Assembly: GCA_038182865.1 (NCBI GenBank)
Contig: CP116226.1
Location: 1,240,001 to 1,304,000 of the forward strand
Direction: 5' to 3'
DNA length: 64,000 nt
DNA from: Microbacterium enclense
Lineage (GTDB): Bacteria > Actinomycetota > Actinomycetes > Actinomycetales > Microbacteriaceae
Shown here: piece after piece, positions 42,008-50,762 of the stretch
Layout: every line of letters starts with the position of its first letter
Numbering within the stretch: the stretch's first letter is position 1
Program-made: the position numbers and the translations under genes
The notes under the pieces: generated by a model
What the model saw: only the letters and a program-made list of their open reading frames with translations
Told to the model about the DNA's origin: nothing
Database searches by the model: none

Positions 42008-42979
42008 GTGACCGCCATCGACGTCCTCGTCTCGGGACGGGTCTACAGTGACCTGGTCTTCTCGGGTGCCCCGATCCCGAGCCCGGGCGCCGAGGTCTAC
42101 GCCGACGCGTTCACCATCTCTCCCGGTGGCGCGGCCAACCGCGCGGTGGCGGCATCCCGACTCGGAGCCACGACCAGCCTGTTGAGCGAGTTCGGCGACG
42201 ACCCCATCGGGCGCATCGTCGAAGACATGCTCCGCGCCGAGCCCGACCTCGACCTCTCGGGGTGCCGGCGTCTCGCCGACCACCAGAGCCCGATCTCCGT
42301 CGCCATCACCGACGGCCCGGAGCGCTCCTTCGTCACGTTCGAGCTTCCCGCGACCGAGCTCGCATGGCACGGCGCGCTGCCCCGCACCGCGCACGTCGGC
42401 GTGGGCGAAGAGGTCCCCGCCTGGGCCCGCGAGCTGCGCGAGCGCGGCTGCCTCCTCTTCGGCGGAGTGGGATGGGATGCCAGCGGCCTGTGGTCCGACG
42501 ACCTCCTCGCCCGTCTCGCCGGGGTCGACGCGATCGTCTTCAACGAGATCGAAGCCCTCTCCTACACGCGCGCCGCCACCGCGGAGGACGCGCTCGAGGT
42601 GCTCGCCGCGCACGTCGGTGTCGTCGTCGTCACCCTCGGGGCCGACGGGGCGCTCGCCGCGGACGGCTCGGACCGCGTCCGCGTGCCCGCCCCGCGCGTC
42701 GCCGCCGTCGACCCGACCGGCGCCGGGGATGCCTTCACCGGGGCGTTCATGGCATCCACCGCCTGGGGATGGTCGCTCGCCGACCGAACCCGTCTCGCCG
42801 TTGCCGTCGCCGCCTGCACCGTTCGCGGCGCGGGCGGCGCTCGCAGTACCCCCACACCCGCCCAGGTGGGGGAGCTCCTCGCCGCGCAGACCGATCCCGA
42901 CTGGGATGCCGTGCGCGATTGGGCGCGTCACCAGAACCGTTCCGCCCTACCCGACAGCAGACAAGGAACCCTCGCATGA
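42008..42979 (+). CDS. PfkB-family carbohydrate kinase
   Basis: A 323-residue ribokinase-like kinase. The N-terminal substrate side has PGAEVYADAFTISPGGAANR, then AVAASRLGATTSLLSEFGDD. The catalytic signature is AAVDPTGAGDAFTGAFMAST with the GAGD anion hole and Asp base. The sugar is unknown; the neighbouring DeoR, GH4 and NagB make a hexose or amino sugar likely. GAAAGGAGAAG lies before the GTG start. It overlaps the binding-protein gene by 4 nt. Confidence 0.92.
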   Translation: MTAIDVLVSGRVYSDLVFSGAPIPSPGAEVYADAFTISPGGAANRAVAASRLGATTSLLSEFGDDPIGRIVEDMLRAEPDLDLSGCRRLADHQSPISVAITDGPERSFVTFELPATELAWHGALPRTAHVGVGEEVPAWARELRERGCLLFGGVGWDASGLWSDDLLARLAGVDAIVFNEIEALSYTRAATAEDALEVLAAHVGVVVVTLGADGALAADGSDRVRVPAPRVAAVDPTGAGDAFTGAFMASTAWGWSLADRTRLAVAVAACTVRGAGGARSTPTPAQVGELLAAQTDPDWDAVRDWARHQNRSALPDSRQGTLA

Positions 42980-44334
42980 CCTTCACTCGCACCGTCCTCG
43001 CCCGGGGCGCCGCCGTCGCGGCGCTGGGCGCCGTCTTCGCCCTCACCGCCTGCGCCCCCGGCGGCTCGGGGCCGGCCACCTCGGCCTCGCTCGGTCCCGT
43101 CTCGAAGGACGTCGCCGCGGCCGGAGACATCACCCTCACGGTCTGGGACCAGAACACCGACGGCGGCATCGCCGACGCGCAGACCCAGCTCAACGAGGCG
43201 TTCATGAAGCAGTACCCGAACGTGAAGATCGAGCGCACCGCGCAGTCGTTCGCCGACCTGAAGACGACCCTCAAGCTCGCGCTGTCGTCGAACACGCCGC
43301 CCGACGTGGTGCAGGCCAACCAGGGCTACCCCGACATGGGCGCGTTCGTCGAAGCCGGCATGCTGCGTCCCGTCGACGACTACGCGAGCCTCTACGGCTG
43401 GGACTCCTACTATCCCGAGGGCCTGCTGAAGCAGAACAGCTTCAGCAGCGACGGCAAGACGTGGCAGGGCGACACGCTCTACGGCGTCTCGCAGACGGGC
43501 GAACTCGTCGGCGTCTACTACAGCAAGAAGCTCCTCGCTCAGCTCGGCCTCGACGTGCCCGCCACCCTGGCCGACCTCGAGAGCGACATGGAGAAGGCCA
43601 AGGCTGCCGGCATCCTGCCCCTCGCCTTCGGCAACCTCGAGAAGAGCCCGGGCATCCACCTCTTCGGTGTGACGCAGGCGGCTGTCGCCGGTTCGACGGC
43701 CGTGAACGACCTCGTCGCCGGCACCTCGGGTGCCTGGACGGACGCACCGACGGTCGAGGCCGCCCAAGACCTCGCCGACTGGTCGTCGAAGGGCTACCTC
43801 ACGGCGGGAGCCAACGGCATCTCGCGTGACGACGCGCTGACGTCGTTCAGCTCGGGCGGTGCGCTCTTCGACATCAACGGCACGTGGCAGCAGCAGACAC
43901 TGGCGACCGCGATGGGCGACGACGTGGGCTTCGTCGCGCTGAACTCCACCGAGGGAACTCCGGCGACCACCGGCGGACAGGGCCTCGCCTGGGCGATCAC
44001 CTTCAAGTCGGCTCACCCCGACGTCGCCGCCGCCTACATCGACTTCGTCACCAACGCCAAGGCCGCGCAGGTGCTGCTCGACACCGGCAACCTGCCGACA
44101 GTGCTTCCCGCCGACTACGCCCCGGCCGCCGGTTCCCTCGCCGCCGACATCGCCACGCAGTACCGCGCCGTTCAGGCGGCGAACGGCGTCGTCCCGTATC
44201 TCGACTACTCCACGCCCACCTTCTACGACACCCTCACCGCCGCGGTGCAGGACCTCGTCGCGGGACAGGCCACGCCCGAGAAGTTCACCGAGACGCTGCA
44301 GGCGGACTACTCGGCCTTCCAGTCGAGCAAGTGA
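42976..44334 (+). CDS. ABC sugar-binding lipoprotein
   Basis: A 452-residue family-1 solute-binding protein. Lipobox LTAC (Cys about 26) follows a hydrophobic leader, and the mature part reads DITLTVWDQNTDGGIADAQT, then TPPDVVQANQGYPDMGAFVE, the hinge NSFSSDGKTWQGDTLYGVSQ, and late GALFDINGTWQQQTLATAMG. It delivers a sugar or oligosaccharide to the two permeases that follow. The start is the ATG overlapping the kinase stop. Confidence 0.94.
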   Translation: MTFTRTVLARGAAVAALGAVFALTACAPGGSGPATSASLGPVSKDVAAAGDITLTVWDQNTDGGIADAQTQLNEAFMKQYPNVKIERTAQSFADLKTTLKLALSSNTPPDVVQANQGYPDMGAFVEAGMLRPVDDYASLYGWDSYYPEGLLKQNSFSSDGKTWQGDTLYGVSQTGELVGVYYSKKLLAQLGLDVPATLADLESDMEKAKAAGILPLAFGNLEKSPGIHLFGVTQAAVAGSTAVNDLVAGTSGAWTDAPTVEAAQDLADWSSKGYLTAGANGISRDDALTSFSSGGALFDINGTWQQQTLATAMGDDVGFVALNSTEGTPATTGGQGLAWAITFKSAHPDVAAAYIDFVTNAKAAQVLLDTGNLPTVLPADYAPAAGSLAADIATQYRAVQAANGVVPYLDYSTPTFYDTLTAAVQDLVAGQATPEKFTETLQADYSAFQSSK

Positions 44335-44356
44335 CCGGAGATACGGAAACGTCATC

Positions 44357-45337
44357 ATGACCGCACTGCACTCGGTCGCTCCGAGCGAAGAGACCGCCAC
44401 GGCGACTCTCACCCGCGCCGGCGACCACGCGCAGGCCGTGCGCGCCCGACGGGCCTCCGGGTCCCGTCGGGCGCGCCGCTCGCGCGTCGCCTACCTCTAT
44501 GTCGCCCCCGCGTTCCTCGTGTTCGCGATCTTCCTCGGCGTTCCCATCGCGCAGACGGTCCAGTACTCGTTCTACGACTGGAACGGCCTCGGGACGGCGA
44601 CCTGGGTGGGCATCGAGAACTACCTGCGCGTCTTCGAAGACCCGCAGCTGCGGGACTCGTTCGCGCACGCGATCGTGCTGATGGCGTTCTACGCCCTGCT
44701 GCCGGTCATGATCGGCCTGTTCCTCACCGCCCTCATCTCGCGTTCGCACCAGATGCGGTCGATGTCGTTCTACCGGACGGTGCTGTTCCTCCCGCAGGTC
44801 ATCGCCTCGGTCGTCGTCGCGACGATCTGGGTCGCGATCTACTCGCAGAACGGACTCGCGAACGAGGTGCTCCGCGCGATCGGCCTCGCCGACCTCACCC
44901 GCGTGTGGCTGGGCGACTACGACACCGCCCTCTTCGCGATCGGCCTGGTCGGCACGTGGCTGAACATCGGGCTGTGCCTGGTGCTCTTCCTCTCCGGCGT
45001 CGGCAACATCCCACCGGAGCTGTTCGAGGCGGTCCGCCTGGACGGCGCGGGGCGCGTGCGCGAGTTCACGGCCATCACCCTGCCGGCGCTGCGCGGGCAG
45101 ATCGCCGTGGCCCTGACCCTCACGGTCGTGTCGGCGCTGAAAACGTTCGACCTCGTCTACATCACCACGCGAGGCGGTCCGGGCAACAGCACGACCGTTC
45201 CCGCGTTCGAGGCCTATAACCGGGCCTTCAACACCGGCCAGGTGGGTCTGGCCTCCGCGGTGGCCGTCGTGCTCACCGTCGTGATCGTGCTGCTCACCAT
45301 CGCGATCAGCCGCATCGAGCCGAAGGACGTCGAATGA
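44357..45337 (+). CDS. ABC sugar permease, MalF-like
   Basis: A 326-residue inner-membrane permease with six helices after a basic N-terminal segment (ARRASGSRRARRSRVAYLYV). The EAA loop reads PELFEAVRLDGAGRVREFTA, then ITLPALRGQIAVAL, and LKTFDLVYITTRGGPGNSTT is the conserved last-loop motif. It couples to the binding protein and to the next permease. Its stop overlaps the next start by 4 nt. Confidence 0.94.
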   Translation: MTALHSVAPSEETATATLTRAGDHAQAVRARRASGSRRARRSRVAYLYVAPAFLVFAIFLGVPIAQTVQYSFYDWNGLGTATWVGIENYLRVFEDPQLRDSFAHAIVLMAFYALLPVMIGLFLTALISRSHQMRSMSFYRTVLFLPQVIASVVVATIWVAIYSQNGLANEVLRAIGLADLTRVWLGDYDTALFAIGLVGTWLNIGLCLVLFLSGVGNIPPELFEAVRLDGAGRVREFTAITLPALRGQIAVALTLTVVSALKTFDLVYITTRGGPGNSTTVPAFEAYNRAFNTGQVGLASAVAVVLTVVIVLLTIAISRIEPKDVE

Positions 45338-46158
45338 AGCTCTCGCTGCGCGAGAAGATCGTCAACCAGGTCATCCTCGCGATGTTCGCGGTCTTCGCGA
45401 TCGTGCCCCTGCTCGGGGTGCTGCTGTCGTCGGTGACCCCCTCGGACGAGAACACCGGCGGGTTCGCGATCCCGAGCCGTCTCGCGCTCGAGAACTACGG
45501 TGAGGCCTGGACCCGCGGCAACTTCGGCGTCTACGTGATCTCGAGCCTCATCGTGACCACCGCGGTCGTCCTCCTCACCGTCGTGCTCAGCATCCTCGCC
45601 GGGTTCGCGTTCGCGCGCATGCGGTTCATCGGCTCGTCGGTGCTGTTCTACGTGCTGCTGCTCGGCCTGACCCTGCCGGCCGAGGCGTTCATCATCCCGC
45701 TGTACTTCAACATGCGCTCGATGGGCCTGACCGACTCGTACTGGGCGCTGATCCTGCCGCAGACCGCGCAGTCCCTCGCTTTCGCGACCTTCTGGATGCG
45801 CAACCAGTTCCGCTCGTTCCCCGGCGACATCCTCGAGGCCGCCCGGCTCGACGGCGCGCGCGACATCCGGGTGCTCTGGCAGATCGTCGTTCCGCCCACG
45901 ATCGCGCCGATCATGACGATGGCCGTGCTCATCACGATGTGGACGTGGAACGAGTTCCTCATCCCGCTGGTCATGATCGTGTCCAACAACCTGCGCACCG
46001 CCCCGCTGGGGCTGGCGTTCTTCCAGGGCCAGCACGTCACCGACTACTCGCTGTTGGCGGCGGCCGGAGTGATGGTCGCCCTGCCGATCGCGGTGCTGTA
46101 CTTCGCCCTGCAGAAGCGCTTCATCAGCGGCATGGTGGGCGGGATCTCGCAGCGGTGA
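45334..46158 (+). CDS. ABC sugar permease, MalG-like
   Basis: A 274-residue second permease: TM1 in ILAMFAVFAIVPLLGVLLSS, the EAA loop DILEAARLDGARDIRVLWQI then VVPPTIAPIMTMAVL, and TWNEFLIPLVMIVSNNLRTA. Together with the MalF-like subunit it forms the channel. No ATP-binding subunit is encoded in the operon, so a shared MsiK/MsmX-like ATPase elsewhere must power it (known practice in actinobacteria). Confidence 0.94.
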   Translation: MKLSLREKIVNQVILAMFAVFAIVPLLGVLLSSVTPSDENTGGFAIPSRLALENYGEAWTRGNFGVYVISSLIVTTAVVLLTVVLSILAGFAFARMRFIGSSVLFYVLLLGLTLPAEAFIIPLYFNMRSMGLTDSYWALILPQTAQSLAFATFWMRNQFRSFPGDILEAARLDGARDIRVLWQIVVPPTIAPIMTMAVLITMWTWNEFLIPLVMIVSNNLRTAPLGLAFFQGQHVTDYSLLAAAGVMVALPIAVLYFALQKRFISGMVGGISQR

Positions 46159-46163
46159 CTCGC

Positions 46164-46194
46164 TTGACCTGGAGTGCGCTCCAGGTCGCAGCAT
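46164..46194 (+). promoter_or_regulatory. MerR-type promoter with perfect palindrome
   Basis: TTGACC (46164-46169), a 19-bp spacer and CAGCAT (46189-46194) enclose ACCTGGAG TGCG CTCCAGGT (46167-46186), a perfect 8-bp inverted repeat. The AKR ATG is 7 nt after the -10 box. The core GGAG/CTCC matches the MerR promoter at 2262-2292. Confidence 0.8.
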
Positions 46195-46201
46195 CGTCCG
46201 T

Positions 46202-47146
46202 ATGACAGAGGAAGCAGGCGCGGCCCGGCTGGTACTGGGCACGATGTACTACGGCACGAGGATCCACCCGCGCGACGCGTTCGACCTGATGGACCGGTTC
46301 GTCGCGGCCGGCGGGCGCTGGCTCGACACCGCGGATTGCTACACGTTCTGGGCCGACACGGCGGGGCGCGGGGGCGCGAGCGAAAGCGTCATCGGGGAGT
46401 GGCTGCGGCGACGCCCCGGTGTGCGGGACGCCGTGCGTATCGCGACGAAGGTGGGGCAGAACCCCACCGTGGCGCACCGGTGGCCGGAGACGGCGGAAGG
46501 GCTGTCGGCATCCGCGATCCTCTCCGGTCTCGAGGGAAGTCTCGAGAGGCTGGGAGTGGAGTCGGTCGACCTGCTCTGGGCGCACGCCGAGGATCGTCGC
46601 GTTCCCCTGGAGGAGACGGTGGCCTCGTTCGGCGAGGTCGTCTCGCGCGGGGCGGCTGCGCGCGTCGGGGCCGCGAACCACCCGGCCTGGCGGGTCGAGA
46701 GGGCGCGGACGATCGCCGCTTCGCTCGGGGTCGAGCCCTGGTCGGCGGTGCAGCTGCGGTACTCGCTCGTGGAGCCGCGTCCGGGTGCGCCCCTCCCCGA
46801 TGCGGGCCACCGCCTGCTCACCCCCGACGACCTCGATCACGCCGTCGCCGAGGCCCTCGACGTCTGGGCGTATACGCCGCTGCTGAACGGGGGCTACACC
46901 CGCACCGATCGGCCTCTGCCCGAGGCCTACGACCACCCGGGCACGGCCCGGCGCCTGCGCGCGCTCGACGAGGTCGCGAACGAGACGGGCGCCACGCGAA
47001 ACCAGGTGGTGCTGGCGTGGCTCCTGCGGCAGGGCATCTCGCCTCTCGTCGGCGTCAGTACGATGGCGCAACTCGATGAGGCGATCGCCGCGACGGACCT
47101 GACACTGGATGCCGAGCACCTCCGGCGCTTCGCCGATGCCCGATGA
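46202..47146 (+). CDS. Aldo/keto reductase
   Basis: A 314-residue AKR with Asp and Tyr in WLDTADCYTFWADTAGRGGA, Lys in AVRIATKVGQNPTVAHRW, and His in SVDLLWAHAEDRRVPLEETV. VGVSTMAQLDEAIAATDLTL is the cofactor-binding end. The normal DTAxxYG is altered to DTADCYTFW, a modest departure near the active site. The stop overlaps an upstream in-frame ATG of the MerR gene. Here the enzyme comes first and the regulator second, the reverse of the 2.3-3.8 kb module. Confidence 0.92.
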   Translation: MTEEAGAARLVLGTMYYGTRIHPRDAFDLMDRFVAAGGRWLDTADCYTFWADTAGRGGASESVIGEWLRRRPGVRDAVRIATKVGQNPTVAHRWPETAEGLSASAILSGLEGSLERLGVESVDLLWAHAEDRRVPLEETVASFGEVVSRGAAARVGAANHPAWRVERARTIAASLGVEPWSAVQLRYSLVEPRPGAPLPDAGHRLLTPDDLDHAVAEALDVWAYTPLLNGGYTRTDRPLPEAYDHPGTARRLRALDEVANETGATRNQVVLAWLLRQGISPLVGVSTMAQLDEAIAATDLTLDAEHLRRFADAR

Positions 47147-47163
47147 CGCGATCAGGAGACGTC

Positions 47164-47517
47164 ATGACCACCACGTGGACGCCCGCTGAGGCCGCCGCCC
47201 GGACCCACCTCTCGCTCGATACCCTGCGGTATTACGAGCGGGAGGGCCTGATCGGGCACGTCGCCCGGACGGCCGGCGGACATCGGGCGTACACCGAGCA
47301 CGACCTCTTCTGGATCGGCCTGATCACGTGCCTGCGTGACGCCGGGCTGGGGATCGCCGACCTCCGCGAGTTCACGGTGCTGCTGCGCGAAGACGACGCC
47401 GGCGACCGGGTCGCCTTCCTGACAGCGCACCGCGAAGAGCTGGAGAACCGCCGACACAAGCTCGAGCGGGCGATCGAGGTGCTGGACGAGAAGATCGCCC
47501 ACTACAGCGGGAGCTGA
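47164..47517 (+). CDS. MerR-family transcriptional regulator
   Basis: A 117-residue MerR protein: HTH WTPAEAAARTHLSLDTLRYY, then EREGLIGHVARTAGGHRAYT, and the dimerisation helix ENRRHKLERAIEVLDEKIAH. No metal-binding cysteines are seen. I favour the ATG at 47164 because CAGGAG stands 6 nt before it; an ATG at 47143 overlaps the AKR stop (ATGA) and would add seven residues. It probably activates the MerR-type promoter at 46164. Confidence 0.9.
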   Translation: MTTTWTPAEAAARTHLSLDTLRYYEREGLIGHVARTAGGHRAYTEHDLFWIGLITCLRDAGLGIADLREFTVLLREDDAGDRVAFLTAHREELENRRHKLERAIEVLDEKIAHYSGS

Positions 47518-47576
47518 CTCTGGATGCCAAGGGGCCCCGAGCGAACATCCGCGCGGGGCCCTTGGCATCCAGAGTC
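47516..47576. terminator. Long bidirectional hairpin between convergent genes
   Basis: The left arm 47516-47539 (GACTCTGGATGCCAAGG...) pairs with the right arm 47554-47576 over about 23 bp with one bulged G and a 14-nt loop. It sits exactly between the MerR stop and the old-yellow-enzyme stop and overlaps both by 2 nt, so it can end transcription in both directions. Confidence 0.8.
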
Positions 47577-48651
47577 AGCCCTGCAGGGCCGGGTAGTCGG
47601 TGTAGCCGCGCTCGCCGCCGCCGTAGACGGTGGCCTGGTCGACCGGGTTCTCGGAGGCGCCCTGCTCCCAGCGCGCGACGAGGTCGGGGTTCGCGATCGC
47701 GGGGCGGCCCACGGCGATCAGGTCGGCGATGTCGTCCTCCACGACCGACACCGCCTCGTCGCGCGTGGTGACCTTCGAGAAGCCCGAGTTGACGATGAAC
47801 GTGCCGCCGAAGGCGCGGCGGAGATCCTGGATCAGCTCGCCAGCGGGGTCGGCGTGCAGCACGCTCAGGTACGCCAGGCCGAGGGGCGCGAGACCGGTGA
47901 CGAGGGCCTCGTAGGTGGCGCGGGTCTCGGCGTCGTCGGTCTCCCAGACGTCCTGGATGTTGTGGGCGGGCGAGATCCGGATGCCGACGCGCTCCGCGCC
48001 GATCTCCTCGGCGACGGCCTGCGCGACCTCGACGACGAAGCGCGCGCGAGCCTCGGCCGATCCGCCGTAGCCGTCGGTGCGCTGGTTGGAGGCGGGGGAG
48101 AGGAACTCGTGCAGCAGGTAGCCGTTGGCGCCGTGCAGTTCGACGCCGTCGATTCCGGCATCCACGGCCCGACGAGCGGCGGCGACGAACTCGTCGCGGA
48201 CGGTGGCCAGCTCGGCGGTGTCGAGGGTGTGCGGCACGGCGTAGTCGACCTTCGTGCCGTCGGCCAGACGCGTTTCGCCCTGGATCGCGATCGCCGAGGG
48301 CGCGACGATGCGGGCGGTGCCGGTGATGAGCGGGTGCGTGACGCGCCCGCTGTGCATGAGCTGCATGAAGACGGTGCCGCCCTCGGTGTGCACGGCATCC
48401 GCGACCTTCGCCCACCCGGCGGCCTGCACGTCGGTCACGATGCCGGGCTGGCCCGGGTACGCGCGCGACTCGGTGCTCGGGAACACGCCCTCCGTCACCA
48501 GCAGGCCGATGCCCGCGCGCTGCGCGTAGTAGGTCGCGACGATCGGACCGGGAACGCCGTCTTCTCCGGCGCGGAGGCGGGTCATCGGCGCGAGGGCCAC
48601 GCGGTTGCGGACGTCGACGGTACCGACGGTGGTCGGGCTGAAGAGGCTCAT
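47575..48651 (-). CDS. Old yellow enzyme-family ene-reductase
   Basis: A 358-residue FMN oxidoreductase. TVDVRNRVALAPMTRLRAGE is the N-terminal flavin strand, MQLMHSGRVTHP follows, and GIDGVELHGANGYLLHEFLS with PASNQRTDGYGGSAEARARF is the OYE signature with the substrate His/Asn pair. FIVNSGFSKVTTRDEAVSVV and DLIAVGRPAIANPDLVARW complete the barrel. It reduces activated C=C bonds with NADPH. It is convergent with the AKR-MerR module; the 229 bp upstream show nothing recognisable. Confidence 0.94.
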   Translation of the reverse strand: MSLFSPTTVGTVDVRNRVALAPMTRLRAGEDGVPGPIVATYYAQRAGIGLLVTEGVFPSTESRAYPGQPGIVTDVQAAGWAKVADAVHTEGGTVFMQLMHSGRVTHPLITGTARIVAPSAIAIQGETRLADGTKVDYAVPHTLDTAELATVRDEFVAAARRAVDAGIDGVELHGANGYLLHEFLSPASNQRTDGYGGSAEARARFVVEVAQAVAEEIGAERVGIRISPAHNIQDVWETDDAETRATYEALVTGLAPLGLAYLSVLHADPAGELIQDLRRAFGGTFIVNSGFSKVTTRDEAVSVVEDDIADLIAVGRPAIANPDLVARWEQGASENPVDQATVYGGGERGYTDYPALQG

Positions 48652-48880
48652 GGGGGAGTCCTTTCGTGGAGGGGCAGTGCCACGCGTTGCCAACCCGCGA
48701 TGTGCGGGGCGCATTCCGGATCTGCACGTCTTTTCACCCGGCTCATCAGGACCCCGCGGCGTGCGCAACACGAACCGTACGGACGGATCAGCGCGCGCGG
48801 GGTACCTCGCGGCGCGCGACGGACCGGCTCTCAGCGACAGCGTCGCTCTCGACCGAGGAACCCGGCTCGTCGCGCACGAA

Positions 48881-50578
48881 TCAGCGATGCGGCATCCGGA
48901 TCTGCGCCAGTGCGAGGAGAACGACAGGTGGAACCGCGGCCAGCGCAAAGACGCCGATGTCAGGAACCGCCAGCGCCGCGAGAACCAAACCCGCGAGAGG
49001 CAGCGAAAGCAAAGCCGAGTGCTTCGCCAGGGTCCGGGTGGTGCTGCGTCGCAGACGAACAATGCTGTCGGGCGGAATATCGAGCTGGTGGCGAACGGAC
49101 GAGGAAAGCCAGGCCTGGAGGTGGTGGGGAATCTCTCGTCGCGCTTCGATGTCCCCCCAGGACTCTCGCGATTGGGATCCCGTGGTCTCCGCAAATTGCG
49201 CGTGCATTCGCTCTCTGGTGACGTCCGTGTGCAGCAGGACACGCGCGCGATGACTCTTGCGCGCCCAACTGACGATCACGGAGTCGCCGGACGCGCACCC
49301 GAGGTAATCGAGGGCCGTGGGGTCGACCCGCACGACGTCTTTCCCGTCGTCTCCGACCAAGCCTTCGGTCGAGCGCAGAGCGATGGGCGGTGCTCCGATC
49401 GCGATTTCGCCGAGCCACCGAGTCATCTTCTGAATCTTGCTGAGCAGGGGGTTCGGGTCAGAGAGAGGCTGCAGCGCGACATGGCCGGTGAGCTTTCCGG
49501 CGGAGTCTTTCGTGATCGATGTGATGACGCGCAGCGCGTAGGCGACTCGTGCTGCTCCGAGCGGGACGTGATCCCGCGACTTGATACGGACCGGTCCGCC
49601 ACCTCGCGCGGTGATGAGGAGCGCCCAGCCATCGAACAGAGCCGCGTCCGTTGGTGAGAGGTAGACGACATCGCTGTCGGGGATATCACCGGATTCCCCG
49701 CCGAGGATTCGGTAATGGAGGGGTCGACGAAAGGTCACGATCGTGTCAGCTTCGGGCTTTTCGCCCTTGTTCTTGTCGGGAACCTTCAGCTCGACGCCGA
49801 GGCTGCGGGCGATTGTCGCGTCGACGCGTGCTGTCCCCGCGTCGACCTCGTCGTCGAATCGGATCCATGTCGTTCGACTCGCGCTCATGGAACTCACCGT
49901 CCCGAAAAGCATCGCCTCACCGTCGGGGCGCTCTGACGCAGGCAGCGTCAGGGCAGTCATCCCTGGTGAGTCCTCCGCCCGGAGCGTCAGCTCTATGGTC
50001 ACGTCTCCGTGTGGAAGGACTGCACGATCAGATGAAGCGCCCCAGGGAGGCGTCACGTCTGTAGGTTTGCCGGAGGCCGCTTCGATGAGTTCTCGATAGC
50101 GGGGAGTCGGGGCTCCGAGCGGCAAAGAGCGAAGAGTCGTCAGGGTGACGGCTGGCACTCCGTCGATGTCTGCAAGCCTCAAGAGGGCGTTGTACTTGCC
50201 CTTCGTGTCGTCCATCGTCACATCAAGCTGAGTCCACTTCCCTTGGTCAGGGAGGTCTGTTGGTAGGACGGTTTCATCTTCTTCCGCCCCGTTCTCCTTC
50301 CGGGCGATGGTCTCGACGTCTTTCCACTCGAGAAGCCGAGCGAGTCCACACGTGCGGACACTCTGGTCGCGCAGCACGGAGACGAAGGCGACGGGCCCTC
50401 CCCATGTTTTCGACGTCCCGGCGAAGTACAGTGCGTGGTCGATCGTGACCCATCGCGCTCGTCGATGGGACACACGCGGATCCTGCGCCGTCGTGGCCAG
50501 ATACTGCGCGAAGCGCTCCTCGTCGATGTTCGATCCGTAGGCCACGTACCAGACGCGACGCCCGCCCTCGTCAGTCAC
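48881..50578 (-). CDS. GGCT-like domain fused to unknown and membrane domains
   Basis: A 565-residue protein (GTG start). The N-terminus RVWYVAYGSNIDEERFAQYL is the YGSN signature of gamma-glutamylcyclotransferase-like folds, followed by VTIDHALYFAGTSKTWGGPV as in that family. The middle, about residues 200-500, is a beta-rich region of unknown kind; VRVDPTALDYLGCASGDSVI then VSWARKSHRARVL resembles a small beta-barrel. The C-terminus has two adjacent hydrophobic helices (LSLPLAGLVLAALAVPDIGV, FALAAVPPVVLLALAQI), so it is anchored in the membrane. Single GGCT proteins are normally about 150-250 residues. Function unknown. Confidence 0.75.
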   Translation of the reverse strand: MTDEGGRRVWYVAYGSNIDEERFAQYLATTAQDPRVSHRRARWVTIDHALYFAGTSKTWGGPVAFVSVLRDQSVRTCGLARLLEWKDVETIARKENGAEEDETVLPTDLPDQGKWTQLDVTMDDTKGKYNALLRLADIDGVPAVTLTTLRSLPLGAPTPRYRELIEAASGKPTDVTPPWGASSDRAVLPHGDVTIELTLRAEDSPGMTALTLPASERPDGEAMLFGTVSSMSASRTTWIRFDDEVDAGTARVDATIARSLGVELKVPDKNKGEKPEADTIVTFRRPLHYRILGGESGDIPDSDVVYLSPTDAALFDGWALLITARGGGPVRIKSRDHVPLGAARVAYALRVITSITKDSAGKLTGHVALQPLSDPNPLLSKIQKMTRWLGEIAIGAPPIALRSTEGLVGDDGKDVVRVDPTALDYLGCASGDSVIVSWARKSHRARVLLHTDVTRERMHAQFAETTGSQSRESWGDIEARREIPHHLQAWLSSSVRHQLDIPPDSIVRLRRSTTRTLAKHSALLSLPLAGLVLAALAVPDIGVFALAAVPPVVLLALAQIRMPHR

Positions 50579-50762
50579 GTCATGTTTCCTGTCGATCGTT
50601 GTTGATCTTGCCCCGGTGTCTGACACGGGGGGCGAGTTGATCCAACGCCCGCCCTGTGCCGCGCGAGCACCACGGTAGCCTGCATGCATCGATGCCCGCG
50701 TGAGGCTGACGTGCTGACCGGGGTCGTCTGCGGGGCGTCGCGACCGACCGGAGGACCGCGCG

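Noticed and set aside
42928..44412. 494-residue minus-strand frame opposite the sugar-binding protein
   Set aside because: Val/Gly/Arg-rich shadow; the plus strand has a lipoprotein with an intact signal and family motifs.
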